From Sulfurimonas sp. (GTDB lineage Bacteria > Campylobacterota > Campylobacteria > Campylobacterales > Sulfurimonadaceae), in NCBI RefSeq assembly GCF_028694605.1, contig NZ_JAQVKP010000003.1, positions 62,001 to 126,000 of the forward strand: 64,000 bases of DNA, read 5' to 3'. Made by a program: the position numbers and the translations under genes. Position 1 is the stretch's first letter. Each line of letters opens with the position of its first letter. Positions 8,896 through 17,940 of this stretch are shown here, in pieces. Below the pieces are notes generated by a model. That model made no database searches. It was given only the letters and a program-made list of their open reading frames with translations, and was not told the DNA's origin.

Positions 8896-9331
8896 AAACC
8901 TTATCATCTTTTGCACTCCACGCTTCAAAGGGCTTTAGGCACTCGTCTCTCTCTATCTGCTTAAACTCCAAAAACTCTTTTTCATAAAAATCTTTGTCTC
9001 TAAAGCCTATATCATCTGCATCTTTGCTTGTCGCTCCGTAGAAAACAGTTTTAATATTTGCCCACTTTATAGCTCCCAGACACATCGGGCAAGGCATACA
9101 TGTAGTGTAAATTTCGCATCCGCTTAAGTCAAATGTACCCAGTTTTTTACATGCTTTTCGTATGGCATTTACCTCTGCATGTGCCGTGGGGTCGTTGTTT
9201 TTAAGAACTTGGTTATGTGCTTTTGCGATGATTTTGCCGCTTTTTACCACAACCGCTCCAAAAGGTCCGCCGTGGTTTTGCTTTACACCATAAAACGCCT
9301 CTTGTATTGCCCCACGCATAAAAGAGTTCAT
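8888..9331 (-). CDS. guaD: Guanine deaminase (cytidine-deaminase fold)
   Basis: The protein hydrolyses guanine to xanthine and ammonia in purine salvage. The zinc site is plain: HAEVNAI (His ligand and catalytic Glu) and PCPMC (two Cys ligands). Residues after PCPMCLGAI (KWANIKTVFYGATSKDADDI, FRDKDFYEKEF) and the C-terminal FEAWSAKDDKVFY pattern match the Bacillus GuaD type rather than the tRNA-editing TadA. In GuaD the C-terminal segment swaps between subunits and a terminal Tyr closes the active site; a terminal Tyr is present here. Length (147 aa) fits. Its ATG overlaps the stop of the upstream chelatase gene (ATGA). The stop codon lies inside an inverted-repeat element. A broader nucleoside or base deaminase activity is the alternative. 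Confidence 0.8.
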   Translation of the reverse strand: MNSFMRGAIQEAFYGVKQNHGGPFGAVVVKSGKIIAKAHNQVLKNNDPTAHAEVNAIRKACKKLGTFDLSGCEIYTTCMPCPMCLGAIKWANIKTVFYGATSKDADDIGFRDKDFYEKEFLEFKQIERDECLKPFEAWSAKDDKVFY

Positions 9332-9675
9332 GACAACAAAATACTCTCTATAAGTCCGACATACCCATCATTTGAGCCGATGTAGTCTAAAACGGTTATC
9401 TCTACCCCATACTTTTTGACGCACATTTCACGCAGAACGGGAACATCTTCTCTAACATGTTTACCGGGGGCTAAAAAAAGAGGAAGCACTTTTATGGAGC
9501 TTACACCACTCTCTTTGAGCAAACGCACCGCACTCTCAAAGTTCGGTTCGGCAAGCTCTAAAAACGCCAATTCTACGTGTTCTATCTTGCCCCTTAGCTT
9601 CTCCAACACTTCAAAACTCGCCTCATTGGAAGCTTTTATTTTGCTTCCGTGAGAGAGCAGTATATACCCATTCAT
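9328..9675 (-). CDS. CbiX/SirB-type sirohydrochlorin chelatase-like protein
   Basis: From the ATG giving MNGYILLSHGSK this is a 115-residue single-domain class II chelatase. The N-terminal LLSHGS holds the metal-binding His, EHVELAFLELAEPNF the second conserved strand-loop, and VLPLFLAPGKHVREDVP the second conserved His. The short 'small CbiX' form acts as a dimer and inserts Co2+ or Fe2+ into sirohydrochlorin, feeding cobalamin or siroheme synthesis. An upstream in-frame extension of 28 codons exists but would overlap the diguanylate cyclase end and lacks family similarity, so it was not used. The gene ends in an ATGA overlap with guaD and begins 25 bases after the upstream gene. The metal specificity cannot be told from sequence. 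Confidence 0.8.
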   Translation of the reverse strand: MNGYILLSHGSKIKASNEASFEVLEKLRGKIEHVELAFLELAEPNFESAVRLLKESGVSSIKVLPLFLAPGKHVREDVPVLREMCVKKYGVEITVLDYIGSNDGYVGLIESILLS

Positions 9676-9700
9676 CTGCTTTGCCTTTATTTGTCCCAAG

Positions 9701-11569
9701 TTATATATTTGAAGAGACGCCGTTACGCCCGTTTGCCTTTGCGTGGTAGAGTAAATCATCGGCTTGCTTATAAAGCGTATCGCAACTGCTTACCTCTCTT
9801 GCCTTTTTTGTAACTACTCCCACAGAGACGGTAACAAATGGCGCAACACTGCTTTTTGCATGTCTTATCTCAAGCGCACCCACGCTTTTTTGAATCTTAT
9901 GTGCCAGCTTAAGCGTGCCTGTTGCTTCTTCGGGTTTTAGAAGTACTCCAAACTCCTCTCCGCCAAGCCTAAATGCATAATCACTCGGGCGCTTGAGCGA
10001 CTCCGCAATGCTATGCGCAACCTCTCTTAGCACCATATCGCCTTCTTGATGCCCGTATGTATCATTGTAATCTTTAAAAAAATCTATATCCATAATCATA
10101 AACGCTATCCATCCGTCTGCACGTTTTGCCTCATCAAGCACTCTTGGACACACCCTGTCAAAGTACCCTCTGTTATATAGCTTTGTCAGTGCATCCGTGA
10201 TTGATATCTCCTCAACTTTTTTTCTGTCGGTTATATCTCTTGCCACTGAAGTGTAACCTATATGCACACCGTTCTCATCATAAAGTGCAAAGATGGTACT
10301 CTCTATCCAGTAATTCTCTCCGTCTTTTGTGCGGTTTTTGATATCGCCCCTAAAAAATCTTTTTTGCCCAAGAGAAGCCCACAGGTTTTCAAAAAAACTG
10401 CTCGGCATATCTTTGTGGCGCAAGATGTTATGTTTTTGTCCAAAAAGCTCCTCTTTTTCATAGCCCGATATTCGGCAAAGCGCCTCAGAAGCATAGGTTA
10501 TAGTGCCTTCTAGGTCTGTGTTGGATGTGATGATGTTTTTATCGATAAGTTCAAGATAGTTGTGCATCTTTTTATGGCTTGCTTCAAGCTTTTTGTTTGC
10601 CATCTCCAAAATAGTGATAATTTTTTCAAAACCATAGTGAACAACAAACAAAAGCACTACCAGCAACATTGCAAGAAATATAAAAATCCGCTTTAACACC
10701 TGGTAAAACTCTTCTTGCATCTTGGTAGTATCATTGAAAAAAACCACTTTTCCAACCGAATTTTTTTGAAAATCAAACAAATCAATACTATAAAGAACGT
10801 AGCTTCTCTCACCGATAGTTATATTTTTGTTATCTTCAAAATGATAGCTTCTTGCTATTCTCTCTACAAGCGCTTCATTGCCAAGATTTTCATATACCAA
10901 GGCATAATCGTTTATTTCAATATGTTTTTGCTCTTTTATAGCGGAGATAGGATTTTTCTTGATAAAAATCGCCCCTTTAAGGTCATAAAAAAACTCCATC
11001 TCAGAGAGGATATGTTCGGGTCGTGAGCCAAACTCAAGCGCACCTAAGTACTTGCCGTCTTTAAAAACCGGAAGTGCCACTCTGTACGAAAAACTGTAAA
11101 CACCGGCTTCAAAGCCGCTTATAGGCTCTTTTTTTTCGTGAATATGCGCCAGCATCGGTCGAAAGTTTGCTATCGTATCGCCGTACTTTTCCTCTTTGTG
11201 CATACGTAAAAAAGAGGTTCCGTCATAGAGATGAAAGTGCATGACATCCAAAAACTCATTCTCTTTTTTCAGTGTCTCCCATCTCCCTTTTGAGAGCGCA
11301 TAAAGTTTCTCTCTATCTTGCGCTTCCAATGCCTCTTTTACACCCACAGAAGAGATATTTGCCATTACTCTGTTTTCGTAAAACTCTTTATGTTTGAGGA
11401 TGATTTTGTCATAAGATTCGAGAAAATGTCTATGATAGGAAGATTGAAGGCTTGCTATTCTCTCTTGCTGCTGCAGATAGATAAAAAAAGAGAAAATAGC
11501 GGCAAAAAAAAGTACTATAGAAGAAACGAAAAGCATCGTTTTGTTTTTTACACTTAAACCATTCAACAT
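9701..11569 (-). CDS. Membrane diguanylate cyclase, dCache_3-PAS-GGDEF
   Basis: Residues about 10-32 form a first membrane helix. A periplasmic sensor of about 240 residues follows with the dCache_3 signature (FHLYDGTSFLRMHKEEKYGD, then SGFEAGVYSFSYRVALPVF). A second membrane helix lies near residue 285, then a coiled segment, a PAS domain (NTDLEGTITYASEALCRISG through GYTSVARDITDRKK), and a GGDEF domain. The active-site loop is RLGGEEF and an RxxD product-inhibition site (RPSD) lies five residues before it, so it should make c-di-GMP under feedback control. The ATG was chosen because GGGAG lies seven bases upstream; the longer frame begins with GTG. c-di-GMP is the usual signal controlling LapA/LapG adhesins such as the one at 25-37 kb, but no direct link is shown. 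Confidence 0.92.
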   Translation of the reverse strand: MLNGLSVKNKTMLFVSSIVLFFAAIFSFFIYLQQQERIASLQSSYHRHFLESYDKIILKHKEFYENRVMANISSVGVKEALEAQDREKLYALSKGRWETLKKENEFLDVMHFHLYDGTSFLRMHKEEKYGDTIANFRPMLAHIHEKKEPISGFEAGVYSFSYRVALPVFKDGKYLGALEFGSRPEHILSEMEFFYDLKGAIFIKKNPISAIKEQKHIEINDYALVYENLGNEALVERIARSYHFEDNKNITIGERSYVLYSIDLFDFQKNSVGKVVFFNDTTKMQEEFYQVLKRIFIFLAMLLVVLLFVVHYGFEKIITILEMANKKLEASHKKMHNYLELIDKNIITSNTDLEGTITYASEALCRISGYEKEELFGQKHNILRHKDMPSSFFENLWASLGQKRFFRGDIKNRTKDGENYWIESTIFALYDENGVHIGYTSVARDITDRKKVEEISITDALTKLYNRGYFDRVCPRVLDEAKRADGWIAFMIMDIDFFKDYNDTYGHQEGDMVLREVAHSIAESLKRPSDYAFRLGGEEFGVLLKPEEATGTLKLAHKIQKSVGALEIRHAKSSVAPFVTVSVGVVTKKAREVSSCDTLYKQADDLLYHAKANGRNGVSSNI

Positions 11570-11678
11570 ACCGACACTCCCATACTCTCCCACTCTAAAT
11601 AGACGCTAAATATTTACCATGATAATGAAGATTGGATTAATTTATACTAATAGCGCGAAAGATGATATACAAAAATCG

Positions 11679-13415
11679 CTATTTGTTTAAAAATCCCATC
11701 GATTTTTCATTATCAAAACTTGCGTCTCTCTCTTTTTTTATCTCTTCTCTAAAATCTTCAAGTTTAAAAAGAGGATTTTCCCTTACCGCTACTTTATAAG
11801 CCGTGTTTTTGATGATAAGATGGATTTGCCCGCCGGTGAGTGAGTGCTCTGCAAGTGCCAAGGCATCAAAACCCTCTTCATACGGAGCGTTTTTAGGAAG
11901 CATCTTGTTCCATAGTGAGATGCGCTGCTCTTTGTTTGGTTTTTTAAACTCTATCTTGTAGTTAAAACGTCTTGAAAACGCCTTGTCTATGTTCTCAAGC
12001 AGATTTGTCGTGGCGATGAGCACACCTTTGAACTTCTCTATCTGCTCTAAGAAGATATTTTGCATCTGGTTGTGCATCTGATCAGCTCCGCTCACGCCGC
12101 CGCTTGACCTTGCACCCAAAAACTGGTCGGCTTCATTGAGCAAAAGAATAGGCTCTGACTTTGTTTTTTCGCATAAATCGTAAAAAGTATCAAAAATCTT
12201 GCGTACATTTTTTTCGCTCTCGCCTACATACATGGAGAGGATTTTTGAACAGTCAAATGCCAAAACTTGGCGTTTGAGCGACTTTGCAAGAGAGTATGCC
12301 GTCATGGTTTTACCCGTTCCAGCCGCACCGTAAAAGATGATTCTTGCATCAATACCGCTCTTTTTGTCTTTGATGCCCCACTCCACAAGTCTATGTACTA
12401 CCTCTTTGTCAAGCTGACGCATCAGGTTTTGAAGCGTATCTTGGGTCTCTTTTGCCAAAACCACATCATTTAAAGAGGTTTCAGGGTCAACAAGCTCAAA
12501 GATGTCTTGCTCCTCTATAAGCGAGTTGAGCTTGATGCGACGTACTTTTTTGTTTTTTTGCGGATGGATAATGTTTTGCAAAACCTCATCGACGATATAA
12601 AAAGAGCGCGAAATCCCGCCAAAAGGGTTAAGCATCTCCTCATAGTCGATAATCCCATCATTTATGAGGCTAGAGCCATCCTCCAAAAGCGAGCGGTTTT
12701 TGATGCGCTCATACTCATCAAAAGAGATAAGCTCTATAAGTGCGTTCATCTCTCTTAGCGACGCATCTGTCGCACTGTACTCCTCACGCAAAAGGGCAAG
12801 AAAAATCACCTGCTCTTTTGCGCTCATCTTTTTTTGTTTAAAAAATTTGTCAAGCACAAGTTTGCCAGTCGTCTGCTCCACTCTCTCCTCTATACGCTTT
12901 TCAAGAATTTTGAGTTTTGTATGTGCTTGGTCGATTCCAAGAGAGTGTTCATGGACGTTGTGGCGGATGGCGCTCATCTTTTGATAAAGTTCTATGCGCA
13001 AAAACTGGTCTTGCAGATACTCCAAATGGTCGCTGTATGGCTTGATGTCGGGCAGTTCACTCTCGGTGGCACCGTCTTGCAACAGTTTCAAAAATGACGG
13101 AGACAACCCCACGGCACTGTTTAAAAGTTCTAGCGGTGTTACTTCGGAGATTTTGATGGGTGCGAAACTCTGCTGATGCAGCCATCCAAGCTCCAAAAGA
13201 AGCCTTACCTCCTCAAGATGTTTGATGCCCTCATACTTTTTCTCTCCGTAGATCTCTTTAAGCAGGTCAAAAACAACTACGTCATCCTCGCCCGTAACAT
13301 ACCTTTTTGCCAAAGACTGCAAAAGCTGCGCCTCTGTTTTACTGCATTTGAGCTGCGCAAAAACAGTTGCTTTTTCTACATCTTTTGCTTCTAAAAAATT
13401 GATTAATGTTTCCAA
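11679..13415 (-). CDS. AAA+ ATPase of unknown role
   Basis: The 578-residue protein has an N-terminal helical region of about 300 residues. A single AAA+ module follows, with Walker A GAAGTGKT at about residue 363, Walker B LLLNEAD, sensor 1 IATTN and an arginine-finger region AFSRRFNYKIEF. The usual Walker B Asp is replaced by Asn (N-E instead of D-E); this occurs in a known subfamily of bacterial AAA proteins, and the catalytic Glu is kept. The N-terminal part looks like the winged-helix/helical extension of that subfamily. The substrate is unknown. It ends 109 bases before the diguanylate cyclase start and begins nine bases after the FadL-type gene, so it may be co-transcribed with the latter. 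Confidence 0.85.
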   Translation of the reverse strand: METLINFLEAKDVEKATVFAQLKCSKTEAQLLQSLAKRYVTGEDDVVVFDLLKEIYGEKKYEGIKHLEEVRLLLELGWLHQQSFAPIKISEVTPLELLNSAVGLSPSFLKLLQDGATESELPDIKPYSDHLEYLQDQFLRIELYQKMSAIRHNVHEHSLGIDQAHTKLKILEKRIEERVEQTTGKLVLDKFFKQKKMSAKEQVIFLALLREEYSATDASLREMNALIELISFDEYERIKNRSLLEDGSSLINDGIIDYEEMLNPFGGISRSFYIVDEVLQNIIHPQKNKKVRRIKLNSLIEEQDIFELVDPETSLNDVVLAKETQDTLQNLMRQLDKEVVHRLVEWGIKDKKSGIDARIIFYGAAGTGKTMTAYSLAKSLKRQVLAFDCSKILSMYVGESEKNVRKIFDTFYDLCEKTKSEPILLLNEADQFLGARSSGGVSGADQMHNQMQNIFLEQIEKFKGVLIATTNLLENIDKAFSRRFNYKIEFKKPNKEQRISLWNKMLPKNAPYEEGFDALALAEHSLTGGQIHLIIKNTAYKVAVRENPLFKLEDFREEIKKERDASFDNEKSMGFLNK

Positions 13416-13423
13416 ATTTTTCC

Positions 13424-14632
13424 TTAAAATCTATATTCCAGTGCCGATGCCACTATCAGCACATTTGCGTTTGAAAATTCGCCGTTTATCGAGCTGTTTG
13501 TAACTTTTCTTTCATCTCTTATAGAGTAGAGTGCAGCCAAACCGACACTTAGCTTCTCATCTATGCGGTATCTTGCCCCAAGCGACACGGAGACCGAATC
13601 ACTATCAGGCAGTTCAAAACCAAGTGTTTTCTCCGGCACGGGTGACTCGTCTATAACCACACCGCCCATAAGTGTAAGCGCATCAAGCCTTTGTGTTACG
13701 CCAAAGCGAAAAACATCCGTATCTTTCCAGTTTTTGGCGATTGGCGTTCCAAAAACAACATTTGTCACAGGACTTACGCTAGAACCATAGTTAAAATCAA
13801 GCTCTTTGTACTCCGACCAAAAGTTGCGCTCATAAACAAACTCCAGTGTTGTTTTCGTGGCAAATGTGTAGGCGATTGCGGCATTAAAGAGTGCAGGCAC
13901 GAGAACACTGACAGAAGCGCTGCTGCTTGAAGTATAAGTGCCAAGAGGAACGCTTCCGCCTAATGTGCCGGTGTAAGAGAGCAGAGCATCGCCCTTCACG
14001 CTCAAATCCACATTAGAGCGGTAGGTAAGTGCGAGTTCAAGTTCAGAAACCGGCTTATACGAGAGTGCGAGGTTATACCCAAAATCAAGCGAATCTCCAT
14101 CCATATCACGTGAAGCAATCGGCGAAGTGCTTTTTACCACTCCCTCGCTATAAATGGCTCTTACACCCAAAGCAACGCCTGTTTTTTCGTTGATTTTAAA
14201 CGCAACGCTTGGGTTTAGTTCAACAGTTTTAAGCGTAAACTCCTCGGCGCTATAAACAGCGGGAGCATCGCTCCATCTTTTGGAAAGCCCAGCAGGAGAG
14301 ACCACGCTCAGCCCAAAACGCATACCCTTTATATCTTGCGAGACATAATGCAGCGATGGAACGATAAAATCCTCCCTCTTGGCGTTTATGGTTGTTGAGG
14401 CACTTTTGTACTCCACATCACTTAAACCGATGTAGAAAAGATTCGCCTCTAAAGTATGCTCATTTTTCATAAAGACCATATTGGCAGGATTGTAGTACGC
14501 CGCATCAGCACCCTCCGAGTGCGCAACACCGGCTGCACTTAAAGCTACGGAGTTTAACGAAGATTCGGGGATTTTATACCCGCCCGCAAACAGAGCGCAA
14601 GCCGCCAACGACAATAAAACAAGACTTTTCAT
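13424..14632 (-). CDS. FadL/TodX-family outer-membrane transporter (OMPP1)
   Basis: A 402-residue beta-barrel with signal peptide (MKSLVLLSLAACALFAGG). The FadL family hallmark is clear: GYKIPESSLNSVALSAAGVA plus EGADAAYYNPANMVFM, the N-terminal hatch region with its NPA motif. The C-terminus ends in a strand closing on F (VASALEYRF). The family moves hydrophobic compounds such as long-chain fatty acids or aromatic hydrocarbons across the outer membrane. In Campylobacterota that lack fatty-acid degradation the substrate is unclear. It is followed closely by the AAA+ ATPase gene and preceded by nfo with a 47-base gap. Confidence 0.88.
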   Translation of the reverse strand: MKSLVLLSLAACALFAGGYKIPESSLNSVALSAAGVAHSEGADAAYYNPANMVFMKNEHTLEANLFYIGLSDVEYKSASTTINAKREDFIVPSLHYVSQDIKGMRFGLSVVSPAGLSKRWSDAPAVYSAEEFTLKTVELNPSVAFKINEKTGVALGVRAIYSEGVVKSTSPIASRDMDGDSLDFGYNLALSYKPVSELELALTYRSNVDLSVKGDALLSYTGTLGGSVPLGTYTSSSSASVSVLVPALFNAAIAYTFATKTTLEFVYERNFWSEYKELDFNYGSSVSPVTNVVFGTPIAKNWKDTDVFRFGVTQRLDALTLMGGVVIDESPVPEKTLGFELPDSDSVSVSLGARYRIDEKLSVGLAALYSIRDERKVTNSSINGEFSNANVLIVASALEYRF

Positions 14633-14679
14633 ACCAAACCCCCACCATTAAACAATCATTGATTTTATATAAATTTTGC

Positions 14680-15531
14680 TTAAGCGTACCCCTGAAAAGA
14701 GTAAAGCAATGCTATCTCCTCTGCCCAGACGCTCTCGTCAATCGTCTCAAGGATTAGCGGGATATCGTCCATCCTCTCATCGTTCATGATAAATTTAAAC
14801 GCATCAAGCCCTATCTCACCCTTTCCCAAAGAGTGGTGTCTGTCTACATGAGAACCGAATTTCGCTTTGGAGTCGTTTATGTGCATCCCCATCAAATACT
14901 TAAACCCTACAATTTTGTCAAATTCACCCCAGCTCTTATCGTATGCCTCTTTTGTGCGTATATCATAACCCGCACTAAACATGTGGCATGTATCTATGCA
15001 GACTCCCACACGGCTCTTATCTTCTACTTTGTCGATGATTTGTGCGAGATGCTCAAACCTCCAGCCGAGGTTGCTTCCCTGCCCTGCGGTATTTTCGATA
15101 ACAAATTTTACGCTCTTTGTCTGCGCTATGGTTTTATTTATAGCATCCGCTATCTTAGCCAAACACTCATCTTCGCTTATCTTTCCCAGATGGCTCCCCG
15201 GATGAAAATTTAGCTTCTCAAGTCCTAAAAGCTCACACCTCTGCGCCTCATCCAAAAATGCATCCATAGACTTTTGCCTTGCCTCATCTTCGGGATGACC
15301 TAAATTTATCAGATAGGAATCGTGAGGAAGGATGTGGCGAGGCAAAATCCCGCTTGCTTGAAGCGCATTTTTAAACTTCTCGACAGTCTCATCTTCAAGC
15401 GGTTTTACGCTCCACTGTCTCTGGTTTTTTGTAAAGAGTGCAAATGCTTTTGCCCCGATGTCAAGAGCGTTTTGCACCGCATTGAAAACTCCGCCGCTTG
15501 CACTTACATGCGCACCTACAAACTTACTCAT
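14680..15531 (-). CDS. nfo: Endonuclease IV
   Basis: An AP endonuclease of 283 residues (family 280-290) that cleaves DNA 5' to abasic sites in base-excision repair. The start [15 protein letters not shown] and the trinuclear zinc-site motifs are present: the His of GAHVSA, HPGSHLG, the Glu in [47 protein letters not shown], and ILETID near the end. The start overlaps the stop of the upstream lipoprotein gene by eight bases, consistent with a two-gene transcript. Confidence 0.96.
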   Translation of the reverse strand: MSKFVGAHVSASGGVFNAVQNALDIGAKAFALFTKNQRQWSVKPLEDETVEKFKNALQASGILPRHILPHDSYLINLGHPEDEARQKSMDAFLDEAQRCELLGLEKLNFHPGSHLGKISEDECLAKIADAINKTIAQTKSVKFVIENTAGQGSNLGWRFEHLAQIIDKVEDKSRVGVCIDTCHMFSAGYDIRTKEAYDKSWGEFDKIVGFKYLMGMHINDSKAKFGSHVDRHHSLGKGEIGLDAFKFIMNDERMDDIPLILETIDESVWAEEIALLYSFQGYA

Positions 15532-15994
15532 CCAAATCCTTTATACTAAAAATAATGCCGTTTTTCCTGTCTTTAAATAAAACCGCATGCGCACTCACTT
15601 TGTAGCTGATGTCCACCTTGGAGTCTTGAATCTTTTGTTCAAACCCGTCCGCTGTTTTTTGCATATTTTTACCGCCATAAATAGGGTGGGAAAGAAGGAG
15701 ATTTTGCATAGTATCTTCCGGGTATGCGCTGCTGAGATACTCTTCATTGAATGCGCTCTTGCTCTTGCATCCGTCACTTACGCAAACAAGATGGTTTATA
15801 GCTATGCGCTCCACACATTTACCCGCCACAAAAAGTTCCAATTCAATTGATTTGTCACTGTTCCTAAGATATCCGACATCAGAAAACTTTATCTTCGGAG
15901 ATTTGATGGTGATGATTTTCGTCTGTGTACGCTCATAAGTTTTGGTACTGCATGCGCTCAAAAAAAGAGCCAAGATAAGTGCTATATATTTCAT
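15524..15994 (-). CDS. Putative lipoprotein of unknown function
   Basis: The 156-residue product begins with a type II signal peptide and lipobox (LALFLSACS), so lipidation at the Cys near residue 15 and membrane anchoring are likely. The rest is a small soluble domain with three further cysteines ([17 protein letters not shown]). I do not recognise the family. It overlaps nfo by eight bases. Upstream is a 121-bp divergent region with a 14-bp perfect palindrome shared with the DUF234 gene. Similar small lipoproteins occur widely in Campylobacterota without known function. Confidence 0.8.
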   Translation of the reverse strand: MKYIALILALFLSACSTKTYERTQTKIITIKSPKIKFSDVGYLRNSDKSIELELFVAGKCVERIAINHLVCVSDGCKSKSAFNEEYLSSAYPEDTMQNLLLSHPIYGGKNMQKTADGFEQKIQDSKVDISYKVSAHAVLFKDRKNGIIFSIKDLDE

Positions 15995-16035
15995 AAGCGA
16001 ATTGTACCTACATAAAATTACAAATCATAAAATAG

Positions 16036-16049
16036 GGTAAAATTTTACC
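16036..16049. promoter_or_regulatory. Perfect 14-bp palindrome in divergent intergenic region
   Basis: GGTAAAATTTTACC is fully self-complementary. It lies 42 bases from the lipoprotein start and 67 bases from the DUF234 gene start, where a single regulator could control both. Wider inverted ATTGTAC/GTACAAT half-sites also flank it (about 16007 and 16055). No regulator gene is adjacent, so function is inferred from position alone. Confidence 0.3.
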
Positions 16050-16115
16050 GCTTAAGTACAATCAAACCCTCTGAATAATCCTGCAAAACTCAAAATATTA
16101 TGTTAAAATCAACAC

Positions 16116-17054
16116 ATGCAGAAAATGAAATTATTGGAGCAGTTTCGCTCTTTTTACGCACGCAACTTTCCCGAGGATATGGAGAAGCAAATCGCATATT
16201 TTGCCGTATTTGGCGGGCTTGGCTGGGAGATAGATACTGCCAAAGAGATAGAGCTTCTTATCAAAGAGCATATTTTACAAAACTACAAAACACTTCATCA
16301 AAAGATAAAAGAGCTAACATTTGCAAGCAGTGAATGTCAAAGACTTCTAAAAGCTCTGGCAGTCGGCGATAGAAAAATCTTCTCTGCCTTTAACAGAGCA
16401 GGGCTTAACAACGCAAAGGGCGGAAGTGCGCTTAACTATCTTGTGCAAAAAGGGTTGATTCAGCTTGAGTTTTCCAGAGAAGAACCGGCACGAAGCCTTA
16501 ACCCAAAAGGCAAACTCAAACGTGAGATTGCACGCCACAGAATCTCGCATAAAGTCCTCTTTACACACCCTTTTATAAGGTTTTGGTTCTACTTTATAGC
16601 TCCGCATGCAAAAAAAATCGAGCTTGGCGAATATGCGGAATTTTTCAGAGATTTTGCCGTCAAAAAAAACAGTTACACAAGTTTGGTTTTTGAAGAACTC
16701 TCTGAAATCCTTCTCAACTACTATCTCAGAGATGCCCAAATCCTTAGCTCAGGGAGCTACTGGGACGCAAATGTGGAGATAGATATCTTGACCGTTACAA
16801 AAGATGAGAGGATTTATGTTGCCGAATGCAAATGGACAAACCATAAAATCAACAAAAGCGAACTTCATAGGGTAGCGGAAAAGTGCGAAAAACTTGGTAT
16901 TGAGCCTGCAAAAATCATCCTCTTTTCCAAACGAGGGTTTTCAAAAGAGCTTTTAAAAGAGGAGGGAAGCAAACTATCGCTTTTTTGGGCAAAAGATTTT
17001 GAAGCGCTTCTCAAAAATCCAAAAAAACTCTCACTGATAGAACCGTTATTTTAA
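16116..17054 (+). CDS. DUF234-type protein with C-terminal PD-(D/E)xK nuclease-like domain
   Basis: The 312-residue protein matches the C-terminal half of archaeal/bacterial ATPases that carry a DUF234 module. A winged-helix-like region (residues about 80-130, GGSALNYLVQKGLI) precedes the conserved stretch HPFIRFWFYFIAPH. The last third contains EIDILTV...IYVAECKW, the E/D-x(n)-E-x-K pattern of PD-(D/E)xK nucleases. The ATPase domain that usually precedes this module is absent, and there is no Walker A. The ATG lies only a few bases after a TTAAAAT -10-like box, so the mRNA may be nearly leaderless. It stands alone, convergent with the J-domain gene. DNA binding or cleavage is possible but unproven. 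Confidence 0.75.
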   Translation: MQKMKLLEQFRSFYARNFPEDMEKQIAYFAVFGGLGWEIDTAKEIELLIKEHILQNYKTLHQKIKELTFASSECQRLLKALAVGDRKIFSAFNRAGLNNAKGGSALNYLVQKGLIQLEFSREEPARSLNPKGKLKREIARHRISHKVLFTHPFIRFWFYFIAPHAKKIELGEYAEFFRDFAVKKNSYTSLVFEELSEILLNYYLRDAQILSSGSYWDANVEIDILTVTKDERIYVAECKWTNHKINKSELHRVAEKCEKLGIEPAKIILFSKRGFSKELLKEEGSKLSLFWAKDFEALLKNPKKLSLIEPLF

Positions 17055-17069
17055 GCCAAATTTCTGAGT

Positions 17070-17870
17070 TTAACTCACTCTAAGTGCGCTGTATGCCTCT
17101 TGCAGCAGCTGAAATTTTTGTGTATAGTGTTCTATCATGTAAGGAGCTTCATGTAGTATCTTGTCAGGATGGTACGCTTTTGCAAGTTTTTTATAGTTCT
17201 GTCGCAATGTATCTTGACTGGCACCGACAGGGCATTCTAAAACCGTATAGAAGTAGTTGCGCTCTCGCTCTTCTTCATCTTTACAGAGGTTGCCAAAGCT
17301 GTAGTGTGCAAGGTCGCTATAAAGCTTGCTTACAAAACGGTTATCATAAGTATAGTTGATTTGGTAGTGCAGGATGTTGCGTTTATTGAGTGCTCTGTTT
17401 AATCTCTCTTTTGCCCTATAGTCAGAGACATCAAGCACTAAAGAGACATCCGTTCCTTTTTGCACATAAACTTCAAGCTGTGAGCGAAGGTAATTTACAA
17501 CCCATGAGTTTGGGCGGTCAAGCGTCATCAAAACTGTATATTTGTCATAAGCATAAAGATTTACGTTGATGGTTTCCGGGGCTTGGAGTTTGTCAAGTTC
17601 TATCTTGATAGGCTGATTTCCGTATTTGAGCATGGAACGCAGGAAAAATTCATGAGAAAAGTCATGTTTTGCGGCATGATACTCACTAAGCTGCTTTAAA
17701 AACTCTTTTCTTACATCAGCAAGCGTCTCATTTCTAAAAACCAACACCGCTTTTGGTAAAAAAAGCATACCACGTGTATGATGATGCAAAAACTCCCTCA
17801 TCCACAGAGTACTGAGTGTATCAAAATCCGTTGTGATAAGGATAAGATTATTACGCAAAACAATCTTCAT
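17070..17870 (-). CDS. J-domain (DnaJ-like) protein
   Basis: The last 60 of 266 residues form a J domain: helix II QDTLRQNYKKLAKAY followed by the diagnostic HPD and a helix III containing QKFQLLQEAYSAL. This should stimulate an Hsp70 (DnaK) ATPase. The first 200 residues are not like the G/F or zinc-finger regions of DnaJ; they form a mixed alpha/beta domain specific to this type of Campylobacterota protein, and the J domain is C-terminal rather than N-terminal. The gene is convergent with the DUF234 gene with 15 bases between. The client and the role of the N-terminal domain are unknown. Confidence 0.82.
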   Translation of the reverse strand: MKIVLRNNLILITTDFDTLSTLWMREFLHHHTRGMLFLPKAVLVFRNETLADVRKEFLKQLSEYHAAKHDFSHEFFLRSMLKYGNQPIKIELDKLQAPETINVNLYAYDKYTVLMTLDRPNSWVVNYLRSQLEVYVQKGTDVSLVLDVSDYRAKERLNRALNKRNILHYQINYTYDNRFVSKLYSDLAHYSFGNLCKDEEERERNYFYTVLECPVGASQDTLRQNYKKLAKAYHPDKILHEAPYMIEHYTQKFQLLQEAYSALRVS

Positions 17871-17882
17871 CTATTCTGACCC

Positions 17883-17925
17883 TTTTGGAATGATTTTGCT
17901 TTTTAAAGCAAATAGAGTTCCAAAA
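17883..17925. repeat. Nested inverted repeat between DUF2780 and J-domain genes
   Basis: Outer arms TTTTGGAA and TTCCAAAA enclose an inner perfect inverted repeat TTTGCTTT / AAAGCAAA. On the leftward strand it follows the DUF2780 stop by 15 bases. The T-run lies before rather than after the hairpin, so it is not a textbook terminator; it may be a 3' mRNA-stabilising structure or a weak attenuator before the J-domain gene. Confidence 0.35.
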
Positions 17926-17940
17926 AAACAGAAATAATGA

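Noticed and set aside
8888-9331. tRNA adenosine deaminase TadA
   Set aside because: The zinc motif fits both, but the C-terminal region and terminal Tyr match the Bacillus-type guanine deaminase better.
9676-9759. Longer start for the CbiX-like gene
   Set aside because: It would overlap the diguanylate cyclase gene end and adds sequence unlike small chelatases, which begin close to the LLSHGS motif.
9701-11569. Diguanylate cyclase as a LapD substitute for the adhesin system
   Set aside because: It has an active GGEEF site and a dCache sensor, no EAL domain and no LapD-type periplasmic domain, and is not linked to the operon.
17883-17925. Intrinsic terminator after the DUF2780 gene
   Set aside because: The inverted repeat is good but the T-run is before the hairpin on the coding strand, so it is listed as a repeat only.
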